From assembly GCA_946480605.1 (NCBI GenBank), contig CAMLKW010000115.1, forward strand, positions 1 to 13,636: a stretch of 13,636 nucleotides of DNA, written 5' to 3'. The notes under the pieces were generated by a model that was not told the origin of the DNA, did no database searches, and saw nothing but the letters and a program-made list of their open reading frames with translations. This document shows positions 7,620 to 13,137 of the stretch, piece by piece. Numbering within the stretch: the first letter of the stretch is position 1; the number at the start of each line of letters is the position of its first letter. Made by a program: the position numbers and the translations under genes. Origin of the DNA: an uncultured Roseateles sp. (GTDB lineage: Bacteria; Pseudomonadota; Gammaproteobacteria; Burkholderiales; Burkholderiaceae).

Positions 7620-9164
7620 TCAGCGGAACACGCCCACCGCCTCCACCAGGCTGGCGGTCTGCTGCTTCAGGCTCATGGACGCCGCGCTGCTCTGCTCCAC
7701 CAGCGCCGCGTTCTGCTGCGTCACCTGGTCCAGGTGGCTGACGGCCTGGCCCACCTGCGCGATGCCGGTGCTCTGTTCGCGGATGGAGCCGCTGATCTCG
7801 CCGATGAGATGGGATACGCGCTGCACCTTGGACATGATCTCGCCCATGGCCTGGCCGGTATCGTCCACCAGCCGCGTGCCGGTCTCGACCTGCTCCACGC
7901 TGGCATTGATCAGCGTCTTGATCTCCTTGGCCGCCTCGGCGCTGCGCTGGGCCAGCAGCCGCACCTCGCCGGCCACCACCGCGAAGCCGCGGCCCTGCTC
8001 GCCGGCACGGGCGGCTTCCACGGCCGCGTTCAGCGCCAGGATGTTGGTCTGGAACGCGATGCCGTCGATGGTGCCGATGATGTCGGCAATGCGGCGCGAG
8101 CTGGCGCTGATGTCGCCCATGCGCGCCACCACCTGCGACACCGCCTGGCCGCCCTGCGTGGCAGCCTCGCTGGCCTGGCCCGACAAGTCGTTGGCCTGCC
8201 CGGCCGTCTCGGCGTTGTTCTTCACCGTGGCCGTCATCTGCTCCATGGACGAGGCCGTCTGCTCCAGGCTGGAGGCCGCCTGTTCGGTGCGTGCGCTGAG
8301 GTCTTCGTTGCCCTTGGCGATCTCATTCACCGCGGTCTGCAGGTTGACGACCTGCTCGCCCACGTCGCGCACCAGCCAGCGGAACATCAGCCCCAGCTGG
8401 CTGATGCAGCGCATGCTCATGCCGATCTCGTCGACACGGTCCATGGCGCTCACCTCCTGCTGCGCGCCGGTGGCCACCGCCAGCGCCATGCGGCGCAGCT
8501 GCTCCAGCGGCTTCGCGATCATGTGGTCCAGCAGCAACGACGTTGCGAACATCGCCACGCCCACCACGGCCGCCAGGCGCGCCAGCGCCGCCATGTCCAC
8601 GGTCAGCGGAATGCCCACCAGCAGCATGGCCAGCCACATCAGCGCCAGCGTCAACCGCATGCGGGCGCGCACGCCCAGGGTCTGGCGCCAGCTCAGCAGC
8701 GACGCGATGCCGGTGCGCACGATCAGGCCCTTGTGCAGCTTGATGCCGCCGGCCCGGCCTTCGCGCATGTCGGCGTACAGCTTCTCGGCGGCAGCCGAGT
8801 CCTCGCGCGTGGCCCGGGTGCGGACCGACATATAGCCCTGCGTGCGGCCGCCGCGCACGATGGGCACGGCATTGGCGCGCACCCAGTAGTGGTCGCCGTC
8901 CTTGCGGCGGTTCTTGACCAGCCCGGTCCAGGGCTCGCCCCCCTTCAGCGTGGCCCACATGTCGGCAAAGGCCGCTTCCGGCATGTCCGGGTGGCGCACC
9001 AAGTTGTGCGGCTGGCCGATGACCTCGTCGCGACTGAAACCGCTGACCGCGATGAACGCATCGTTGGCGTACTTCACGTAGCTCTGCGGATCGGTGGTGG
9101 ACATCAGCGTGGCGTCGGCGGGGAAGTCGAACTCACGCTGGGTCACGGGCTGGTTGACGCGCAT
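7620..9164 (-). CDS. Aer-like PAS-containing methyl-accepting chemotaxis protein
   Basis: A 514-residue energy-taxis-type chemoreceptor. The N-terminus [17 protein letters not shown] and the PAS domain (about 10-120, with [20 protein letters not shown] and LVRHPDMP) follow the Aer pattern, in which PAS binds FAD and senses redox state. A hydrophobic hairpin at about 171-187 and 194-213 anchors it in the inner membrane, with no periplasmic ligand domain. A HAMP-like linker (about 214-265) leads to the MCP signalling domain. The hairpin tip, around Gln372, has [20 protein letters not shown], the CheA/CheW contact region. There is no C-terminal CheR-tethering pentapeptide; the protein ends in GVFR. 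FAD binding is inferred from family. The start at 9164 has a near-perfect Shine-Dalgarno and matches Aer starts; an in-frame ATG at 9278 adds 38 unconserved residues. No chemotaxis or flagellar genes are adjacent. Confidence 0.93.
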   Translation of the reverse strand: MRVNQPVTQREFDFPADATLMSTTDPQSYVKYANDAFIAVSGFSRDEVIGQPHNLVRHPDMPEAAFADMWATLKGGEPWTGLVKNRRKDGDHYWVRANAVPIVRGGRTQGYMSVRTRATREDSAAAEKLYADMREGRAGGIKLHKGLIVRTGIASLLSWRQTLGVRARMRLTLALMWLAMLLVGIPLTVDMAALARLAAVVGVAMFATSLLLDHMIAKPLEQLRRMALAVATGAQQEVSAMDRVDEIGMSMRCISQLGLMFRWLVRDVGEQVVNLQTAVNEIAKGNEDLSARTEQAASSLEQTASSMEQMTATVKNNAETAGQANDLSGQASEAATQGGQAVSQVVARMGDISASSRRIADIIGTIDGIAFQTNILALNAAVEAARAGEQGRGFAVVAGEVRLLAQRSAEAAKEIKTLINASVEQVETGTRLVDDTGQAMGEIMSKVQRVSHLIGEISGSIREQSTGIAQVGQAVSHLDQVTQQNAALVEQSSAASMSLKQQTASLVEAVGVFR

Positions 9165-9173
9165 ATCACCTCC
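9165..9173 (-). promoter_or_regulatory. Near-perfect Shine-Dalgarno before the chemoreceptor
   Basis: The minus strand reads GGAGGTGAT directly before the ATG at 9164. It is fully complementary to the 16S rRNA 3' end, with GGAGG spaced 4 nt from the ATG. It fixes the start of the chemoreceptor gene. Confidence 0.85.
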
Positions 9174-9186
9174 ATGTATGCAGTTG

Positions 9187-9202
9187 CGCAGAAGCTTCTG
9201 CG
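9187..9202. promoter_or_regulatory. 16-bp perfect palindrome in the chemoreceptor leader
   Basis: CGCAGAAGCTTCTGCG is a perfect palindrome lying 23-38 bp upstream of the chemoreceptor ATG. It could be a dimeric-regulator operator, or a leader hairpin with an AGCT loop close to the ribosome site. No regulator can be named. Confidence 0.45.
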
Positions 9203-9262
9203 TCGGCGCCCGATGCAAGGAGCCGCGCTGCATGATCGCGCAAGCAGTCCTGAAAAGGGAGG

Positions 9263-9305
9263 CGTCAGGCGTCAGCAAGCCGTCAGCCCCGGCGTGTGCA
9301 CGCCG
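9263..9305. repeat. CGTCAG repeats and adjacent inverted repeat upstream of the chemoreceptor
   Basis: CGTCAG occurs three times (9263-9268, 9270-9275, 9281-9286). Immediately after is CGGCGTG-TG-CACGCCG (9290-9305), an inverted repeat with 7-bp arms. The block sits in the 161-bp gap between the 68-codon gene and the chemoreceptor. The inverted repeat may end the 68-codon transcript or bind a regulator. No T-tract is present. Confidence 0.4.
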
Positions 9306-9325
9306 CTGGGCTCAGGGCGCCGCGT

Positions 9326-9532
9326 TCACCGCGCGGCGAACGCGGCGACGGTGTCCTGCCATTCGTCGACGCTGCCCTCGCGCACCTCGACGCCGCACAG
9401 GAAGTCCAGCTCGCGGCGCCGGTCGGCCGCCTCGCGCCGCTGCCGCTCGCGCTCGCCCGCCGTCACCCAGGACGGCATGACGATCCAGCGCGGCAGATGC
9501 TGGATGAAGCTGGCGGTGCGGGCGGCGTTCAT
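9326..9532 (-). CDS. Small unrecognised protein (68 aa)
   Basis: A 68-residue basic protein that I do not recognise. The start at 9532 is supported by GAGGA with about 7 nt spacing (minus strand). The first 25 residues are mixed hydrophobic/aromatic (FIQHLPRWIVMPSWV). The middle is highly charged and probably helical (GERERQRREAADRRRELDF). One Cys lies in LCGVEV. The C-terminus is acidic then Ala-rich. There is no signal peptide or clear membrane helix. It is transcribed in the same direction as the chemoreceptor, 161 bp upstream of it, but the intervening palindromes argue for separate control. A frame extending further upstream to 9754 is composed of untypical sequence and is not supported. 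Confidence 0.55.
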   Translation of the reverse strand: MNAARTASFIQHLPRWIVMPSWVTAGERERQRREAADRRRELDFLCGVEVREGSVDEWQDTVAAFAAR

Positions 9533-9613
9533 AAGAAGTCCTCGTTGCGTGCAGGATGTCGGCATCCATGTCGTGGCGCCGTCCCCCTGATGTCCCCGCA
9601 GACCGGAGAAAAG

Positions 9614-9685
9614 AGGCCCCAGGCACCAGGCCTGAGGCCAACCCGCGGCGGTGAAGCCGCGGCCTGCCGAGGGAGGAACGGCAGG
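9614..9685. other. Cluster of adjacent hairpins in a 273-bp intergenic region
   Basis: The gap 9533-9805 between two divergent small genes has no supported gene. It holds tandem inverted repeats. AGGCC (9614-9618) can pair with GGCCT (9629-9633). CCGCGGC (9643-9649) pairs with GCCGCGG (9656-9662) around GGTGAA. Directly abutting it, CCTGCCG (9663-9669) pairs with CGGCAGG (9679-9685) around AGGGAGGAA. A small GTGA-GGAT-TCAC hairpin lies at 9771-9782. A structured leader or small RNA is possible on either strand. No T-tract marks a terminator. Confidence 0.45.
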
Positions 9686-9805
9686 GGGCAAGGCCCACCC
9701 AGATTGTCGGAGGCCGGCCACGCCAGGTCCCATGCCAACCACACGGCGGACCATGCCCTCGGGTTCTAGCGTGAGGATTCACCTCGCGGCCTCGACAATC
9801 GCCGC

Positions 9806-10150
9806 ATGCCCGATCCGATTCGCGTGCCCATGCCGCCGGCCGGCGATGACCTGCAGCGCTACTTTGAAGCCCTGGCCAGGCACGAGGACTTCCGCCGCGT
9901 GCTGGATCTCAGCGTCGTCGAGTTCGACGAACTGGCACAGCTCAGCCGGCTGTCGATCACCGGCGCCGAGGCCACGGCCACCGGCGTGGCCGTGAGCTAC
10001 GCGGTGGCCTGGACGGCCTTCCATGCCTGCGACGACAAGACCCTCCACGGCCAGCACCAGCGCATCGCACGCGGCCGGGCAGAAGGCGATGCCTGGGCCT
10101 TCGAGATCGCCGAGGCAGCACCAGGCCGCAGCACCGCCAACGAGTTCTGA
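9806..10150 (+). CDS. Unrecognised 114-aa protein
   Basis: A 114-residue acidic soluble protein that I do not recognise. It reads as a well-formed protein: an amphipathic helical N-terminal half (DDLQRYFEALARHEDFRRVL, then VVEFDELAQLSRLSI), an Ala/Val-rich stretch around residues 52-72, and a charged C-terminus. It has one Cys and no signal peptide, transmembrane helix or known catalytic motif. The ATG at 9806 has no clear Shine-Dalgarno; the in-frame ATG at 9830 is an alternative that would remove 8 residues. It is divergent from the 68-codon gene and is followed by the large hairpin at 10156-10218, which begins 6 bp after its stop. Confidence 0.6.
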   Translation: MPDPIRVPMPPAGDDLQRYFEALARHEDFRRVLDLSVVEFDELAQLSRLSITGAEATATGVAVSYAVAWTAFHACDDKTLHGQHQRIARGRAEGDAWAFEIAEAAPGRSTANEF

Positions 10151-10155
10151 CCATC

Positions 10156-10218
10156 CCCCTTTGGGGGGAGACGATGGGGGATGCGGGTCGGCACTCCCTC
10201 TTCGTCCCCCCCAAGGGG
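10156..10218. repeat. 63-nt imperfect hairpin with G/C runs, possible dispersed repeat
   Basis: Bases 10156-10184 pair with 10191-10218 through about 26 base pairs. CCCCTT pairs with AAGGGG, six G with six C, GACGA with TCGTC, GGGGGA with TCCCTC (one G-U), and TGC with GCA. T10162, A10169 and C10194 are bulged, T10175/T10201 is mismatched, and the loop is GGGTCG. It lies between two small genes and starts 6 bp after a stop codon. It could act as a terminator or mRNA stabiliser. The CCCC-TT-GGGGGG style resembles intergenic repeats I recall from Burkholderiales, which is not verified here. Confidence 0.75.
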
Positions 10219-10275
10219 CGATTCCCGGCGCGGCACGCGACGCCGAGACTGTCCTCATCGACAGCGGAGTTCGCC

Positions 10276-10464
10276 ATGCAGACTGAGTTCACCCCTCGCC
10301 ACCCCACCCCAACGCGCCCGGCCGGCGCCAACACCTTGCGCATCGCCTCCGCACGGCTGCGCGAATGGGCCGGGGACGGCGAGCGGGACCACGTCATCCA
10401 GCCCCGCGCGGACGAGGCCGCCTGGGAGGACACGGAGATCGATGTCCGCCGGACGGTGCTGTGA
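10276..10464 (+). CDS. Small unrecognised protein (62 aa)
   Basis: A 62-residue hydrophilic protein that I do not recognise. The ATG at 10276 is preceded by GCGGAG with about 6 nt spacing, and the frame ends with TGA at 10462-10464. The N-terminus is Pro/Thr/Arg-rich (TPRHPTPTRPAG) and looks disordered. The middle (NTLRIASARLREWAGDGERD) is helical. The C-terminus is acidic (DEAAWEDTEIDVRR). There is no cysteine, signal peptide or membrane segment. The frame extends upstream through the 10156-10218 hairpin, but the ribosome site supports 10276. It converges on the MDR oxidoreductase gene, with a hairpin region between them. Confidence 0.55.
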   Translation: MQTEFTPRHPTPTRPAGANTLRIASARLREWAGDGERDHVIQPRADEAAWEDTEIDVRRTVL

Positions 10465-10465
10465 G

Positions 10466-10503
10466 GGCGGCACCGCCAAACGGTGCTGCCGCGCTGCGGC
10501 AGC
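10466..10503. terminator. Two overlapping hairpins between convergent genes
   Basis: GGCGGCACCG (10466-10475) pairs with CGGTGCTGCC (10481-10490) across CCAAA, ten pairs with one G-T wobble. GCTGCCGC (10485-10492) pairs perfectly with GCGGCAGC (10496-10503) across GCT. The two stems share 10485-10490 and exclude each other. The block sits between the convergent stops of the 62-codon gene (10464) and the MDR gene (10513), so a bidirectional terminator is likely even though no T-tract is present. Confidence 0.5.
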
Positions 10504-10512
10504 ATGGCGGCG

Positions 10513-11514
10513 TCATCGGACGCGGATGACGACCTTGCCCTTGGACCGGCCTGACTCGACATGGGCCAGGGCCTCGTTGGTGGCGTCGAAAGGAAAGACC
10601 TTGTCGATCACGGGCCGGATGGCTCCGGCCTCGATGAGGTGGGTGATCTCGCTCAGCTGATTGCCGCTGGCCTTCATGAAGAGGAAGGCGTAGTCGACGC
10701 CCAGGCCCCGCGCCCTGCGGCGCACACCGAAGCTCAGCAGCCGCACGACCAGCCTCACCAGGGCCGGCGCCGCGATCTGCCGGCCGAACTCGGGATCTGC
10801 CGGCCCGGAGATGGAGATCAGCTTCCCGCCTGGCTTGAGCACGCGCAGGGATTTGTCGAGCGCCTTGCCGTCCTGGCTGTGCAGCACCACGTCGTAGTCG
10901 CGCAGCAGCGGTTCGAAGTCCTGCGTCCTGTAGTCGATGACGACATCGGCGCCCAGCCGCTTCACCAGCGCTGCATTGGCCGCGCTGGTGGTCGTGGCGA
11001 CGGTGGCGCCCAAGTGCTTGGCCAACTGGATGGCGAAGGTGCCCACCCCGCCCGAGCCGGCCTGGATGAAGACCTTCTGCCCCTTCTTCAACCCGGCCTC
11101 CTCGACCAGGGCCTGCCAGGCCGTCAGGCCCACCAGCGGGATGGAAGCCGCCTCCTCCATCGTGAGCCCCCTGGGCTTGGGCGCCAGCGACGCCTCCCTG
11201 ACCGGCACGAACTCGGCAAAGCTGCCGATGCGGAAATCGTCCGCTCGCGCATAGACCTCGTCGCCCGGCTTGAACAGCCGCACCCGCGGGCCCACCCGGA
11301 CCACGACGCCGGCCACGTCGTGCCCCAGGACCAGCGGCATGCGATAGGGCAGGACGAGCTTGAATTCCCCATCCCTGATCTTGGAGTCCAGCAGGTTGAC
11401 GCCGGCGGCATGCACCTGGACCAGGACCTCGTCGTCGCGCAGATCCGGGTCCGGCATCTCTGCCAGCCGCAACGCGCGCTTCTTTCCATAGCCTTCGAGG
11501 ACAAATGCTTTCAT
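10513..11514 (-). CDS. Zinc-less MDR oxidoreductase (NADPH:quinone reductase type)
   Basis: A 333-residue medium-chain dehydrogenase/reductase. The N-terminal GroES-like domain carries HAAGVNLLDSKIRDGEF and GHDVAGVVVRVG. It lacks the catalytic zinc cysteine and the structural four-Cys lobe, so it belongs to the quinone-oxidoreductase-like MDR branch. The Rossmann fold has GSGGVGTFAIQLAKHLGA (from residue 153) for NAD(P)H. AGVNLLDSK and the C-terminal DATNEALAHVESGRSKGKVV are typical of the branch. Expected chemistry is NAD(P)H-dependent reduction of quinones or activated double bonds in the cytoplasm. GAGGA lies about 6 nt before the ATG at 11514. It is 17 bp downstream of the SDR gene and surely in the same operon. 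Confidence 0.93.
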   Translation of the reverse strand: MKAFVLEGYGKKRALRLAEMPDPDLRDDEVLVQVHAAGVNLLDSKIRDGEFKLVLPYRMPLVLGHDVAGVVVRVGPRVRLFKPGDEVYARADDFRIGSFAEFVPVREASLAPKPRGLTMEEAASIPLVGLTAWQALVEEAGLKKGQKVFIQAGSGGVGTFAIQLAKHLGATVATTTSAANAALVKRLGADVVIDYRTQDFEPLLRDYDVVLHSQDGKALDKSLRVLKPGGKLISISGPADPEFGRQIAAPALVRLVVRLLSFGVRRRARGLGVDYAFLFMKASGNQLSEITHLIEAGAIRPVIDKVFPFDATNEALAHVESGRSKGKVVIRVR

Positions 11515-11531
11515 GGTGCTTCCTCGGTCGG

Positions 11532-12344
11532 TCAGGCGGGGAGTCGCAGGTCCTTGCGGACCCCGGCGTCCAACACGCTGGCGGGCGCAAATCGACGCAG
11601 CAGGCGCAAGCGGCTCGCGAGCCCCGGGGCGTAGCGAATCCCGGGGCGCTCCGCCACGGCCGCCTTCAGCACCGTCTCGGCCACCACCTCGGGGCCGTCG
11701 GCGCCCGCGAGCACTTGCTTCACCCGCCTCGCCACCGCCGCGCGGATCTCGCGGTACACGTCGAGGGGCGCATCGGGTTTCATCAGGTTCGCGTCGAACG
11801 GCGTGTTGATGTAGGCGGGCTCGACCACCGAGACGCGAATGCCCTGCGTGCGCAGTTCATGGTCCAGCGACTCCGAATAGCCCGCCACCGCATGCTTGGT
11901 GGCCGAGTACAGCGCCATGTAGGGCATCGGCAGGAAGCCCAGCACGGAGCCGATGTTGATGATGCGCCCGCTGCCCTGGCGGCGCATGTGCGGCACGACG
12001 GCGCGGGTCATGCGCACGATGCCGAAGAAGTTGGTGTCGAAGATCGCCCGCGCCTGTTCGAGCGAACTCTCTTCCGCGCCGGCGGGAGCCACGCCGAAGC
12101 CCGCGTTGTTGACGAGCAGATCGATGCGGCCTTCCAGCGCCAGCAGCTTCTGCACGGCGGCGTCGACCGACTCATCGCGGGTCACGTCCAGGGCCAGCAT
12201 CTCGAACGAGGCCCCACCCGCCGGGGCCTCTCGCCGGCTGGTGCCGTAGACCTTGTAGCCGGCCTTCGCGAGCCGCTGTGCCGTGGCCTGCCCGATACCC
12301 GACGAGGCACCGGTGACGAGGGCGATCTTCTGCTTCATGTTCAT
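11532..12344 (-). CDS. Classical short-chain dehydrogenase/reductase (SDR)
   Basis: A 270-residue classical SDR. The cofactor motif TGASSGIG is at residues 11-18, NNAG at 79-82, catalytic Ser133 in NIGSV, and Tyr146-x-x-x-Lys150 in YSATK. The VEPAYINTPF segment after the active site is usual. The tail has many basic residues (LASRLRLLRRF). It is a cytoplasmic NAD(P)-dependent oxidoreductase acting on an unknown alcohol or carbonyl. The start at 12344 follows GGAGAA with about 6 nt spacing; a second ATG at 12338 is possible. A longer frame reaching 12542 runs through the tetR 3' end and the AT-rich promoter region and is rejected. It is followed by the MDR gene after 17 bp and preceded by tetR after 103 bp. 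Confidence 0.92.
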   Translation of the reverse strand: MNMKQKIALVTGASSGIGQATAQRLAKAGYKVYGTSRREAPAGGASFEMLALDVTRDESVDAAVQKLLALEGRIDLLVNNAGFGVAPAGAEESSLEQARAIFDTNFFGIVRMTRAVVPHMRRQGSGRIINIGSVLGFLPMPYMALYSATKHAVAGYSESLDHELRTQGIRVSVVEPAYINTPFDANLMKPDAPLDVYREIRAAVARRVKQVLAGADGPEVVAETVLKAAVAERPGIRYAPGLASRLRLLRRFAPASVLDAGVRKDLRLPA

Positions 12345-12391
12345 CAGGTTCTCCGTCCATGCAGGGCCTTGCGGACCAGCTTTGCCAATTT

Positions 12392-12427
12392 CAAATGACG
12401 AACGTAATATAAAAATTCGAACAAATG
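12392..12427 (-). promoter_or_regulatory. AT-rich promoter/operator region of the SDR-MDR operon
   Basis: In the 103-bp gap between tetR and the SDR gene is an unusually AT-rich stretch. A TATATT -10-like box reads on the minus strand at 12411-12406; no good -35 is seen. CAAATG occurs at 12392-12397 and again at 12422-12427, 30 bp apart and flanking the -10. CGAAC repeats lie inside them. This suggests operator half-sites for the adjacent TetR protein, by inference only. Confidence 0.45.
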
Positions 12428-12447
12428 GGCAGCTTCCGTCGGCAGGC

Positions 12448-13041
12448 CTAGGAGGCTGCGGAAAGCAGGTGCTTGAGCGCGGCCTCCCGCAGGCCATCCG
12501 ACAGCGCCGGCTCGTCCACGGCACGCGCCAGCAGCAAGGCACCCACCATGGTGGCCAGCGTGACCAGCGCGCGTTCGTGCGCAGCAGGCCGACCCCAGTC
12601 CGGCGACTGCCTCGCCACGAGATCCACCATCTCCTTGATGTGCCGGGTGCTCACCCGACGCACCTCGGCCCCCTGGCGCGAAGTTTCGGAGCCCAGCGCC
12701 GCCAGAGGGCAGCCCATCTCGGTCTGCGCCAGATGCTCCTTGGACAGATAGGCCCGCAGCATCGACTCCAAAGCCTTGCCCGGCGGCACGCCAGCCACCA
12801 CCTCCGCGGCGACGGCGGCCGACTCGGCGCAGGCCTGGCCGGCCGCTTCGGCCAGCATGGCCTCGCGTGAAGCGAAATGGGCATAGAACGCACCATGCGT
12901 CAAGCCCGCTTCCTTCATGATGTCCGCCACGCCGGTTCCGTCGTAGCCGCTGCGACGTATGGCCCGCGCCGCCACCGCCACGATGCGCTGGTGCGTCTCT
13001 TCCTTGGCCGCAGCTCGGGCATTGATTCTGCTTTTTCGCAT
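12448..13041 (-). CDS. TetR/AcrR family transcriptional regulator
   Basis: A 197-residue TetR-family repressor. The N-terminus has MRKSR then RIVAVAARAIRRSGYDG, and the helix-turn-helix spans about residues 35-56 (GVADIMKEAGLTHGAFYAHF). The rest is an all-helical ligand-binding/dimer domain with one Cys (in MGCPLAALGSE). TetR proteins usually repress their own and neighbouring genes and release DNA on binding a small hydrophobic ligand. The same-strand SDR and MDR genes downstream are the likely targets. The start at 13041 matches the usual MRKSR start. It lacks a Shine-Dalgarno and follows a -10-like TATGAT by 7 nt, so the mRNA may be leaderless. An ATG at 13053 is possible but sits inside that -10 box. 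Confidence 0.93.
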   Translation of the reverse strand: MRKSRINARAAAKEETHQRIVAVAARAIRRSGYDGTGVADIMKEAGLTHGAFYAHFASREAMLAEAAGQACAESAAVAAEVVAGVPPGKALESMLRAYLSKEHLAQTEMGCPLAALGSETSRQGAEVRRVSTRHIKEMVDLVARQSPDWGRPAAHERALVTLATMVGALLLARAVDEPALSDGLREAALKHLLSAAS

Positions 13042-13048
13042 GACGCAT

Positions 13049-13054
13049 ATCATA
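13049..13054 (-). promoter_or_regulatory. Putative -10 box of a leaderless tetR transcript
   Basis: The minus strand reads TATGAT, then 7 nt, then the ATG at 13041, so transcription would start at or beside the start codon. No -35 consensus is visible, and no Shine-Dalgarno lies before the ATG. A CAAATG copy is at 13057-13062, just upstream of the box. Confidence 0.45.
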
Positions 13055-13102
13055 CACAAATGCAGGCGGATGCGTGCGGCCACCCTTTGCCCACCCTGGT
13101 CG

Positions 13103-13117
13103 GCCCGGACCCCGGGC
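13103..13117. promoter_or_regulatory. Inverted repeat before the ExeA-type ATPase
   Basis: GCCCGG (13103-13108) and CCGGGC (13112-13117) are perfect inverted arms around ACC in the 96-bp divergent region, 21-35 bp before the ATPase ATG. It could be an operator, or chance in GC-rich DNA. A -10-like TATCCT at 13124-13129 lies between it and the ATG. Confidence 0.3.
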
Positions 13118-13137
13118 ACTGGTTATCCTGCCGCCCC

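Noticed and set aside
9165..9325. Flagellar sigma-28 promoter for the chemoreceptor
   Set aside because: I looked for a TAAA-type -35 with a GCCGATAA-type -10 on the minus strand and found only poor partial matches.
5253..9590. Open frame of 1445 codons on the plus strand
   Set aside because: It runs antisense to the clearly conserved M16 protease and chemoreceptor genes and is His/Gln/Arg/Val-rich low-complexity sequence. Long shadow frames are expected opposite high-GC genes.
9601..9785. Cobalamin, glycine or TPP riboswitch
   Set aside because: The conserved boxes of these classes are not present in the right order on either strand. The region is reported only as structured and unidentified.
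10561..11634. Open frame of 357 codons on the plus strand
   Set aside because: It is antisense to the MDR oxidoreductase, whose motifs are unambiguous, and is compositionally a shadow.
12345..12542. Extended N-terminus of the SDR
   Set aside because: The extension crosses the AT-rich promoter region and the tetR 3' end. The Rossmann motif normally lies within the first 15 or so residues.
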